From JAHEYG01 sp044229775 (GTDB lineage Bacteria; Bacteroidota; Bacteroidia; B-17B0; Aurantibacillaceae): DNA of 6,232 nt. Shown piece by piece: positions 1 through 5,661 of this stretch. The translations under genes were made by a program, and so were the position numbers. Each line of letters starts with the position of its first letter. Position 1 is the first letter of the stretch. The stretch spans positions 1 to 6,232 of the forward strand of contig JBGASH010000182.1 of the NCBI GenBank assembly GCA_044229775.1, read 5' to 3'. Under the pieces are notes generated by a model. The model did not search any database, was not told the DNA's origin, and saw only the letters and a program-made list of their open reading frames with translations.

Positions 1-73
1 GAGGGCCTTTTTATTTTCCTTATTTTTCTATTCTCAAGGTAATTATAAATCAAACCAAAAAATTCAACCTCCT

Positions 74-634
74 TTATTTATCTGTCGCTTTTATATCGTT
101 ATACTTCTTAATTATATCGGCCATATGCTTTAAGTGAAAAGATTTAGCTTCGACCTCTTCTTTAATTTCGGGAAATTGGCTTAAATATTTACGAGCGTCG
201 TTTTTAGCAAATACCCCACTTATATTTTTTGTTTTCCCATCACTCTTATTGTATATGTAATAATAGATTGGTGCAGGGCCAATCATTGGTATCCCTGAGG
301 ATGACGTTCTTACTGAACCTGACTCCTGAAACTTGAAAAGAGTTAATTCGCCTTCTGCCAGGATCTCATAAAAGTTTTTTGAAGTTAATACATTATCGCT
401 TGTTTTTACAGAACCGTAGTGCTTAGAATCCATATAAAAGCCTTTTATTTCAAAGGGCTCGTATTTTTTTGTACTACCATTTAAATCTGTAAAGTTTATA
501 TATCCGCGTATTTCTTTTAAATCAATTTTACCTTTAATTGTATCGTTTTCAAGGGTAATAATATACTCTGCGTTGCTTTGTGAGTACGAATAAGAAACAC
601 AAAGAGTCAATGTGGCAAATAAAAAACGTTTCAT
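74..634 (-). CDS. Small exported protein of an unnamed Bacteroidota family
   Basis: This is a 186-residue protein with an ATG start. Residues 1-18 form a signal peptide (KR, then a hydrophobic core, ending SYSYS before QSNAE), so it is exported, probably to the periplasm or outer surface. The mature part shows ITLENDTIKGKI (26-37), YEPFEIKGF (58-66), FYEILAEGELTLFKF (88-102), IYYYIYNKSDGK (123-134), and a helical, charged C-terminus with YLSQFPEI (150-157) and ADIIKKYN (172-179). From memory, this order (a 'D-T-I-x-GKI' strand, an 'EIKGF' strand, an 'EG-L-L' strand, a 'YLS..PE....I...YN' tail) recurs in many Bacteroidota proteins of unknown function; I could not search to confirm it. There is no LPxC-type lipobox and no T9SS tail. 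It is divergent from the next gene across 53 bp. No function can be assigned. It is confidently a gene because of the full-length frame, signal peptide and sensible composition. Confidence 0.85.
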   Translation of the reverse strand: MKRFLFATLTLCVSYSYSQSNAEYIITLENDTIKGKIDLKEIRGYINFTDLNGSTKKYEPFEIKGFYMDSKHYGSVKTSDNVLTSKNFYEILAEGELTLFKFQESGSVRTSSSGIPMIGPAPIYYYIYNKSDGKTKNISGVFAKNDARKYLSQFPEIKEEVEAKSFHLKHMADIIKKYNDIKATDK

Positions 635-687
635 GCTATTAATTTTAAATAAAAATAACGCTTTATTTTGTATATTTATAATAAGCT
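635..687. promoter_or_regulatory. Divergent AT-rich promoter region
   Basis: This 53-bp gap separates two genes transcribed away from each other and must hold or overlap both promoters unless transcription starts inside the genes. The known Bacteroidota -7 element is TAnnTTTG. On the plus strand TATATTTA (671-678) matches seven of eight positions; on the minus strand TATTTTTA (plus 650-657) also matches seven of eight. Neither has an obvious TTG at the -33 spacing. A TATAAT string at 677-682 lies only 5 nt before the TTG start. The region is so AT-rich that such matches are expected by chance, so the exact elements are weak inference; only the divergent arrangement is firm. Confidence 0.35.
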
Positions 688-2100
688 TTGCGATTTAACA
701 TTGTCTTATACATTGGGCTTTTTTATTTGCCTGTGCTTAACGCACAAACCAAAATATTCAACAATTGGTATTTTGGTGAAAATGCAGCCATTACTTTTAA
801 TTCAGGAGTGCCCGAATTCATTAATTTTAGTAATCTTATGGCCGACGAGGGCTGCGCGTCTGTTTCGGATGAAGATGGTAGTTTGTTATTTTACACAAAT
901 GGAAAAGAGGTGTATGACAAAAACAATTACCAAATGCCAAATGGATATGGCTTAAAAGCGCATCTATCGGCCACACATGGTGCTTTTATTGTGCCTTATC
1001 CGTTAAAACCTAATTTGTATTATTTATTTACGGTAGACGCCGAAGCAGGAGGATACGCTAATGGGTGCGGTTGTTTTATGTATTCTCTTATTGATATGTC
1101 TTTAAACAGCGGGGCAGGCGATGTAAGCTCGAAAAACATTTTTGTATGCGATACTGTTACCGAAAAAGTGTCTGCCGTAAATCACGCTAACGATTCTTGT
1201 GTTTGGGTAATAACACATAAGTGGAATTCGAGCAAGTTTTTGTCCTATTTAATTACACCTTCGGGTATAAATGCCAACCCGGTTGTTTCTGATATTGGAG
1301 GTGTACATACGGGCACTCCCATTAACTGTATTGGTCAAATGAAAGTTTCGCCCGATGGAAAAAAACTTGGATGCTGCATTACATATCAAAACAAAATTGA
1401 ACTTTTTGATTTTAATGACTCTACCGGCAAAATTTCGAATCCAATTCAATTTACTACTTCATACAATTATCCTTATGGGTTTGAATTCTCACCCGACTCA
1501 AAACTAATTTATGTGGCTGGAGCAACTATTCAGTCTTCTTGTTTAGTTCAATATGGTATTAAGATTTGGAACAAGGATACAATAATAGCGTCTGAACACC
1601 AAATAGATTTTTCGCCGTTAACATACGGGCAATTACAACTGGGACCCGATAATAAAATTTATGTGGCCTGCTGGTATGAACAGTTTTTAAATGTGGTTAA
1701 TAAACCCAACCTTACCGGTACGCAGTGTTATTACACAAAGCAAGCTGTAAATCTTTATAACAATGATGGCGAGGGCTATTGCGTAAACGTTTTACCTAAT
1801 CGTATATCAAACTATAAGGGTTATGTATCTTCGGTAAACACAAGCGACACTTTATGCGAACCTTATATTCCCAATGTTATAAGCCCTAACAATGATAAAA
1901 TAAATGATGCTTTTACAATTATTTGTAACAAGCGCTCATTTATACCGACCGATCTTATTATCTATAACAGATGGGGCTTAGAAGTTTATAATAAAAAACA
2001 ATTAACTGGGTCATTAGACAAGATCCCTGATGGTGTTTACTTTTATATTTTTAGTCTTTATGAAAAAAGTTATAGAGGCGTGGTAACGCTGTTTCATTAA
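688..2100 (+). CDS. Secreted beta-propeller-like protein with T9SS type B (gliding-motility) C-terminal domain
   Basis: This is a 470-residue protein. Residues 1-20 (ending PVLNAQ) are a signal peptide. Residues 21-380 resemble secreted Bacteroidota propeller proteins: NNWYFGENAAITFNSG (25-40), DEGCASVSDEDGSLLFYTNG (53-72), then blade-like strands SPDGKKLGC (221-229), FSPDSKLIYVAG (267-278) and GPDNKIYVA (319-327). Residues 391-470 are a type B T9SS sorting domain: IPNVISPNNDKINDAF (394-409), IYNRWGLEVYN (425-435), PDGVYFYIF (447-455) and a final GVVTLFH strand. The protein should therefore cross the outer membrane by T9SS and be surface-attached or released. The usual WDG segment after the NRWG strand is missing, so the tail is shorter than normal. 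The start is TTG at 688; a stop lies two codons upstream, and no ATG precedes the signal peptide. The protein is unusually rich in Cys. Its ligand is unknown. Confidence 0.9.
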   Translation: MRFNIVLYIGLFYLPVLNAQTKIFNNWYFGENAAITFNSGVPEFINFSNLMADEGCASVSDEDGSLLFYTNGKEVYDKNNYQMPNGYGLKAHLSATHGAFIVPYPLKPNLYYLFTVDAEAGGYANGCGCFMYSLIDMSLNSGAGDVSSKNIFVCDTVTEKVSAVNHANDSCVWVITHKWNSSKFLSYLITPSGINANPVVSDIGGVHTGTPINCIGQMKVSPDGKKLGCCITYQNKIELFDFNDSTGKISNPIQFTTSYNYPYGFEFSPDSKLIYVAGATIQSSCLVQYGIKIWNKDTIIASEHQIDFSPLTYGQLQLGPDNKIYVACWYEQFLNVVNKPNLTGTQCYYTKQAVNLYNNDGEGYCVNVLPNRISNYKGYVSSVNTSDTLCEPYIPNVISPNNDKINDAFTIICNKRSFIPTDLIIYNRWGLEVYNKKQLTGSLDKIPDGVYFYIFSLYEKSYRGVVTLFH

Positions 2101-2159
2101 GAAATAAAAATTAAAAATAAAAGAAAGTACTTACTTGTCAAAACCTTTTGATTTTCGAT

Positions 2160-2726
2160 TTACCAAAAAACATAAAGCATCCAAATTTTTGAATTATCAT
2201 CAATTCCTTTAAACACAAATTCGCAAATGACCCCACATAGATCAATTCTAATAGTCTGAGGGGTAGAGCTTAAAATTCTACAGGTTTTCTTGAATTTATT
2301 ACCACTTCTTACTTCGCCAAAGGTTGTATTCTTATCAATTCCATAATCAAAAATTGTGAGCCGTCCTTCAAATACTCCTACCTTTTTTTCGATGAATCTA
2401 CTTAATTTCTCAGTGTTATAATAAATCGCCATAATATCGATCTTATCAACTTCGCGACCCTGAATAAATTCAACCCCTGAATTTAAGCAATAATAACTTA
2501 TAGTGTTTATTGGAGGTTCTTCTCTTTTCTTTTTAAATTTTTTATTAGGAAATACTTTTTTTAACTGACCGAAATTATTTGCGTAAGTATCCGGCTTATT
2601 AAAAAAGACAATATTATCAATCTTAACGACGGAATCAGTGAGATTAATATTTTGTATTTTTTTTTGCGGGAAAATAGGTAAATAAAAAAAGATAAAAATA
2701 AATATAATATAACTGTTCACTCGCAT
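2160..2726 (-). CDS. Exported protein of unknown function, DUF7738-like layout
   Basis: This is a 188-residue protein starting at ATG, with an in-frame TAA only two codons upstream (2730-2732). Residues 5-20 are very hydrophobic (YIIFIFIFFYLPIFP) and followed by QKK, so this is a signal peptide or an N-terminal anchor. The rest has two alternating-strand halves: VVKIDNIVFF (33-42), then a Lys-rich stretch around 62-69, NSGVEFI (82-88) and KIDIMAIYYN (95-104); then GVFEGRLTIFDYGIDKNTTFGEV (117-139) and a hydrophobic end, ICEFVFKG...IWMLYVFW. From memory the 'F-x-G-x-I...IDKNTT...V' stretch resembles DUF7738-type proteins, a family without known function; this was not checked. Its 3' end converges on the preceding gene with a 59-bp gap that holds no strong terminator. 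It is very AT-rich and Lys-rich compared with the genes to the right. Confidence 0.75.
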   Translation of the reverse strand: MRVNSYIIFIFIFFYLPIFPQKKIQNINLTDSVVKIDNIVFFNKPDTYANNFGQLKKVFPNKKFKKKREEPPINTISYYCLNSGVEFIQGREVDKIDIMAIYYNTEKLSRFIEKKVGVFEGRLTIFDYGIDKNTTFGEVRSGNKFKKTCRILSSTPQTIRIDLCGVICEFVFKGIDDNSKIWMLYVFW

Positions 2727-2918
2727 TATTTATTCCATTTTGTTCTTGTTTGAATTGATAAGCTTCGTTTCCAAATCACCTTTCATGATTTTTATCTTTG
2801 GAGTTGTAATGGATACTGAACTCCTTTGTCTATGATTAAAATCCCAACCTGACCATAACCTCTTTTCAATTCGGTAAACTTTGGTTAATCCAAGACTTGG
2901 CTGTCGAGGGTTTTCTCA

Positions 2919-3008
2919 TGGTAGCGGGAGGATGATTCGAACATCCGACCTTTGGGTTATGAGCCCAAAGAGCTATTTTATATTCTAATACCTTCATTGA
3001 TCTCCGCT
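2919..3008 (-). tRNA. Degenerate tRNA-Met(CAT): intact 3' two-thirds, disrupted D-arm (probable pseudogene)
   Basis: Read on the minus strand, the 3' part is a perfect tRNA: anticodon stem TTGGG/CCCAA around loop CTCATAA (anticodon CAT at plus 2959-2961), variable loop AGGTC, T-arm GGATG-TTCGAAT-CATCC, 3' acceptor strand TCCCGCT, discriminator A and an encoded CCA (2919-2921). The three G-C pairs next to the anticodon loop are the hallmark of initiator tRNA. The 5' part is abnormal. The D-stem 3' strand GCTC (plus 2970-2973) is there, but no GAGC partner precedes it. Instead about 30 nt of AT-rich sequence lead back to AGCGGAG (plus 3002-3008), which pairs only imperfectly with TCCCGCT. The total is 90 nt rather than about 77. 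It is most likely a pseudogene or a 3' fragment left by integration at a tRNA gene; a functional tRNA without a D-stem is improbable. The certain part is 2919-2975. Confidence 0.7.
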
Positions 3009-3021
3009 TTTTATGAATGCG

Positions 3022-3043
3022 AACCTACGGTGTACCGAAGGTT
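3022..3043. repeat. 22-bp near-perfect palindrome
   Basis: Arms AACCT/AGGTT (3022-3026 and 3039-3043) and CGGT/ACCG (3028-3031 and 3034-3037) are separated by one A-A mismatch, with GT at the centre. That is nine paired positions out of eleven, the exceptions being the mismatch and the centre. It sits 14 bp from the tRNA remnant's 5' side. No T-run follows on either strand, so it is not a terminator. It could be a binding site for a dimeric protein or a fragment of a dispersed palindromic repeat; the role is unknown. Confidence 0.5.
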
Positions 3044-3085
3044 TAGTAAATGTAGTGAAATTTCTTTTTTTAACCAGCATTGGGT

Positions 3086-3157
3086 TGTCCACCCCCGTCA
3101 CGCATAGCGTGCCACCCCCGCCCCTTCGGCATTGCTCAGGGCAGGCTCGGGGGGACA
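3086..3157. repeat. GC-rich REP-like palindromic intergenic element
   Basis: This block stands out by its GC content in an AT-rich setting. Its outer ends are complementary (TGTCCACCCCCG at 3086-3097 against CGGGGGGACA at 3148-3157, with a small bulge). Inside are a perfect 5-bp hairpin, CACGC-ATA-GCGTG (3099-3111), a second CCACCCCCG (3112-3120), and CCCTTCG...CTCAGGG (3122-3141). The last is a variant of the 'CCCTTCGAC...GCTCAGGG' intergenic motif that I remember as dispersed in Bacteroidota and some other genomes. It lies 23 bp past the stop of the ureohydrolase-like gene, so it may also act as a 3' transcript-stabilising or terminating structure for it, although no T-run follows directly. 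Confidence 0.6.
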
Positions 3158-3180
3158 TACCGTTTTGTTAGAGATTTTTT

Positions 3181-4359
3181 CTAGCTTAACTTCTGATAGG
3201 TTTGCCACCAACGGTCAGGTACATCGTGTTTAACGGCGTTCTCATAATCTTTATAAGAACAAGGTATCAAAGTGTGTCGTTCAAACTTAAGATCTTTATT
3301 AGGCGGATAAGGGATCTCCATCCACCAACGATCGCTTTTTTTGCTTTTGTAAAAATTGATCTCCTGTTTTTCATCTTCCATCACCACTGTAAAGCGTATA
3401 TATTCCGGATTGGTGCGAGATGGAAAATCACGCTTACGATTATAAAAGCCATCAATAAAACACCATACCATTTGCGCGGCTAAGTGTGAAGTTTTTCCGT
3501 AAGTATCAAAAGCCGGATTAAGCTCGTAAATACCGGCCGAACTTAATTTATCATTCATTCCGGCGTAGCGCATGATCTGACAAGCTTCTTCTGAGTAAAA
3601 ACCATTGGGTGATGCGTTCGGGTTTGCCGGCGCATCGGCATGTTTAATGGCCGTGATGTCAAAACTGATCATGTCGGCCTGACGAATAATAGGCTCTGCT
3701 TCTTCAATGTTATCGCGCACCTGGCCTAAACGGTAAACATCAAAATACAATTTGGTCATAAGGTTCAACGATTCCTGATTTACCAAATAGGTTTGATAAC
3801 CAATGTTACTGTAATTAAATAAAAAGTTGGGCTGAAATAAAATTATTTTTTCTAAGTACGATTGGTTGGTGATGTTCTCACTGCCGTTCTTAAGATCAAA
3901 AGCCGAGTCAACTGCCACTACGTTGATGGTTTGCTCCAGATCTTTATAACCTAAAAACTGCGCGTAGGTAAGATCCTGACTACCGCCAATAATAAATGGA
4001 ATTACATTTTTACGAATAAGCGCGTCAACACAAGTTTTAACGGCAAAATAGGTGTCTTCGGTTGAATGGCCCGCTGTAATATTTCCAAGGTCAACAATTT
4101 TTGTTTGAAAACCCCCGCTGTATAATTTGTACAAATAGGCTCTTACCGCGTCGGGCGCTAAACGGCAACCGTCGTTGTTAACCGCATTTCTATCTTCACA
4201 AACACCAATAATGGCAATATCTCTTTCTTCGAGTTCCGGAAAATCAGTTCCTGTTTTATAAATTACAAAATCGTTACCAAATTGCGTTTCCGAAAAGGTG
4301 GCACCTTCACTTATCTCATCAAAATTTACGGGCGTAAAAAAATGGGCAATATCCGACAT
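3181..4359 (-). CDS. Arginase/formimidoylglutamase-family protein with degenerate metal site (probable pseudoenzyme)
   Basis: This is a 392-residue soluble protein with an ATG start and no signal peptide. The ureohydrolase fold is recognisable: IAIIGVCEDRN (48-58), APDAVRAYLYKLY (68-80), IVDLGNI (88-94), IPFIIGGSQDLTYAQ (120-134), INVVAVDSAFD (145-155), ADMISFDITAIKHADAP (228-244) and AGIYELNPAFD (275-285). True family members carry GGDH or GGGH, DAHxD and SxDxDxxDP. Here these read GGSQD (125-129), DSAFD (151-155) and SFDIT (232-236). All metal-binding His are replaced (Gln128, Ala153) and one Asp becomes Thr236, leaving D151, D155 and D234. Hydrolysis of arginine, agmatine or formiminoglutamate is therefore unlikely, whatever automatic labels say. 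About 80 residues follow the fold (Trp-rich, two RWW motifs at 344-346 and 383-385), beyond the usual family length of about 300-320. From memory, close relatives with the same GGSQDLTY motif occur across Bacteroidota. Role unknown. Confidence 0.9.
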   Translation of the reverse strand: MSDIAHFFTPVNFDEISEGATFSETQFGNDFVIYKTGTDFPELEERDIAIIGVCEDRNAVNNDGCRLAPDAVRAYLYKLYSGGFQTKIVDLGNITAGHSTEDTYFAVKTCVDALIRKNVIPFIIGGSQDLTYAQFLGYKDLEQTINVVAVDSAFDLKNGSENITNQSYLEKIILFQPNFLFNYSNIGYQTYLVNQESLNLMTKLYFDVYRLGQVRDNIEEAEPIIRQADMISFDITAIKHADAPANPNASPNGFYSEEACQIMRYAGMNDKLSSAGIYELNPAFDTYGKTSHLAAQMVWCFIDGFYNRKRDFPSRTNPEYIRFTVVMEDEKQEINFYKSKKSDRWWMEIPYPPNKDLKFERHTLIPCSYKDYENAVKHDVPDRWWQTYQKLS

Positions 4360-4485
4360 GTAATTTGCTTTGCAGCTAAAGTAAGAGAATAGGGGCTAAG
4401 TAAGGAAATGGGGGGAGAAAGAAATTAACAAAGCGCTTTTAATTGGAAGTAGCTGAGCCGCAAAGCGCCAACTGTATAATTTGGC
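4360..4485. promoter_or_regulatory. Gap between repeat-protein gene and ureohydrolase-like gene
   Basis: These 126 bp separate two genes on the minus strand and presumably hold the promoter of the ureohydrolase-like gene. A TACTTTAG string upstream of its ATG differs from the Bacteroidota -7 consensus TAnnTTTG at one position, but I see no matching -33 element. The repeat-protein stop is followed directly by a 5-bp hairpin GCCAA/TTGGC (4467-4471 and 4481-4485, 9-nt loop) without a T-run. CAAAGCGC occurs twice as a direct repeat (4429-4436 and 4461-4468); the first copy overlaps the palindrome AAAGCGCTTT (4430-4439). These are weak signals. Confidence 0.3.
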
Positions 4486-5661
4486 TTATTGAACCATTAT
4501 CTTCCCATCGGTAACTTTTTGTTTATCCTGTAATAAAATAAAACTATACAAGCCCTTAGCAAGATCGTTGGTAGTAACGGTGTTTATGCCTTCAATTATT
4601 TTTTGCTCATGCACTTTTTGTCCCAGCGAATTAATTAAGATCAGATCACCATTGAAAATTTCACCTTTAACCTGAAGGTTAAACGCGCCTGAGTTAGGAT
4701 TAGGATAAATAGCGGCAACTGTTTTATTAGAATTACTTTCTTTAACTGTACTACCATTCGAATCGTCTAGTTTTAAAATAAAAACATCTTCCAGTCCTGC
4801 CGAAGTGAGATTATAAAGATTGAAACCCGGATCAAAGTCGGCCGTTGCATTAAACGTTCCCGCTACATGCACATTTCCTATAGCGTCAACACAAATTGAA
4901 CTGGCCGCGTCCCATCCGGCACCGCCAAATCCCTGTGCCCAAATAAAATTTCCCGAAGGATCGAGTTTACTTACATACGCGTCGGTATTTCCGGCAACTA
5001 CCAGATAAAATGCTGCCGTGCCCGGATCAAAATCGGCCTGACCATTGAACGAACCTGCTGTGTAAACATTACCAAGCTGATCAACGTCGATACCATAACC
5101 GGTATCCGGATTTGGTCCGCCCATAGCCTGGGCCCATACAAAAGCGCCCGAGGCATCAAGCTTGCTCACAAAAATTTCGGGAACACCAATGATCGTATTG
5201 GTAAGAGTATAAACGCCGTTACCGGGATCAAAGTCGACATTGGAATCAAAATTTCCGGTACTATAAACATTTCCGGTTCCATCAACTTTAACCGAGCGGC
5301 CCACATCAATGTAAGGACCACCAAAAGCTTTTGCCCAAACAAAATTACCCGAAGCATCGAGCTTGTTCACAAAAATATCCGAATTTCCGTTGCAGGCAAC
5401 AGTATAAACCGGTACTCCCGGATCAAAGTCGGCAGTACCCGAAAACATTCCGGTCAAATAAACATTTCCTGAAGCATCCACTGCAATAGAATTACCGTTA
5501 TCAGAGTTGGCACTGCCCATATTTTTTGCCCAAACAAAATTTCCGGAGGCATCTAACTTGCTTACAAAAACATCATCACTTCCTGCTGAAGTAAGATTTG
5601 AAACACCTGCTCCCGGATCAAAATCTGCCGTAGCATTAAAATAGCCGGTGGTATAAATATT
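4486..5661 (-). CDS. C-terminal part of SBBP-type repeat protein with T9SS type A sorting domain (frameshifted from its N-terminal part)
   Basis: The in-frame coding part is 391 residues. It holds four full repeats (from plus 5661, 5466, 5271 and 5070; 65, 65, 67 and 65 residues) and a 42-residue partial fifth (4875-4750). Each follows the pattern NxYxTGxFxxxxDFDPGxxxY...DxFVxKLDASGNFVWAxxxGG...D...SIxVDxxG, typical of Bacteroidota SBBP/beta-propeller repeat proteins. A short linker (TVKESNSNKTV) leads to a 76-residue type A T9SS domain (4489-4716): IYPNPNSGAF, LINSLGQKV, LAKGLYSFIL, GKIMV. The protein should be exported by T9SS and the tail removed. The same frame runs on to a TTG at 5764-5766, but those 35 extra residues are the out-of-frame translation of the preceding repeat, so this is not a real start. 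The true N-terminus lies beyond the window, in the frame of the adjoining fragment. As read, the gene is broken; if the frameshift is an assembly error, it is one long intact gene. Confidence 0.85.
   Translation of the reverse strand, partial: NIYTTGYFNATADFDPGAGVSNLTSAGSDDVFVSKLDASGNFVWAKNMGSANSDNGNSIAVDASGNVYLTGMFSGTADFDPGVPVYTVACNGNSDIFVNKLDASGNFVWAKAFGGPYIDVGRSVKVDGTGNVYSTGNFDSNVDFDPGNGVYTLTNTIIGVPEIFVSKLDASGAFVWAQAMGGPNPDTGYGIDVDQLGNVYTAGSFNGQADFDPGTAAFYLVVAGNTDAYVSKLDPSGNFIWAQGFGGAGWDAASSICVDAIGNVHVAGTFNATADFDPGFNLYNLTSAGLEDVFILKLDDSNGSTVKESNSNKTVAAIYPNPNSGAFNLQVKGEIFNGDLILINSLGQKVHEQKIIEGINTVTTNDLAKGLYSFILLQDKQKVTDGKIMVQ
5522..5661. repeat. 140-nt exact direct repeat, internal copy
   Basis: This stretch is identical base for base to 6093-6232, the last 140 nt of the window, at an offset of 571 nt. 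The base on the left differs (a at 5521, g at 6092). On the right this copy continues into the sequence where 14 nt are missing, while the other copy is cut by the window end. It encodes the first 46 residues of a blade. Confidence 0.95.

Larger units (their letters stand above)
2727..3180. other. Gene-free region with tRNA remnant, palindrome and GC-rich repeat
   Basis: No protein gene is credible in these 454 bases. From left to right: 2727-2918 is AT-rich and carries only a chance open stretch on the minus strand, whose sole ATG would give 18 residues (2730-2786), and an 11-nt palindrome CCAAGACTTGG (2890-2900). The minus-strand sequence just past the tRNA 3' end (2918 downward) begins TGAGAAAACCCTCGACA, which looks like the first arm of a tRNA terminator whose second arm is not present. 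Then come the degenerate tRNA-Met (2919-3008), the near-palindrome (3022-3043) and the GC-rich element (3086-3157). I see no integrase or transposase remnant. Confidence 0.6.

Noticed and set aside
1..17. GAGGGCC followed by a T-rich run, like the 3' arm of an intrinsic terminator
   Set aside because: Only one arm would be in the window, so the hairpin cannot be confirmed.
1..132. Plus-strand open frames at the left edge, one with a signal-like hydrophobic stretch
   Set aside because: They are short, driven by AT-rich composition, stop by 132 and overlap the end of a better-supported minus-strand gene.
668..955. Open frame on the plus strand overlapping the start of the T9SS type B gene
   Set aside because: It is a shifted-frame shadow of 688-2100; the real frame carries a clear signal peptide and the propeller and sorting domain motifs.
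2138..2151. TCAAAACCTTTTGA palindrome followed by TTTT between convergent genes, as a terminator
   Set aside because: The stem is almost all A-T with a two-base centre, so it would be too weak; in such AT-rich DNA it is expected by chance.
2730..2786. 18-codon minus-strand open frame just upstream of the 188-residue gene
   Set aside because: It is too short, has no start signal or recognisable content, and the longer open stretch behind it lacks a start codon.
3202..3483. 93-residue open frame on the plus strand
   Set aside because: It is antisense to the well-supported ureohydrolase-like gene and shows no recognisable protein features.
4820..5008. 62-residue open frame on the plus strand inside the repeat array
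   Set aside because: It is antisense to conserved blade repeats; a shadow created by their codon pattern.
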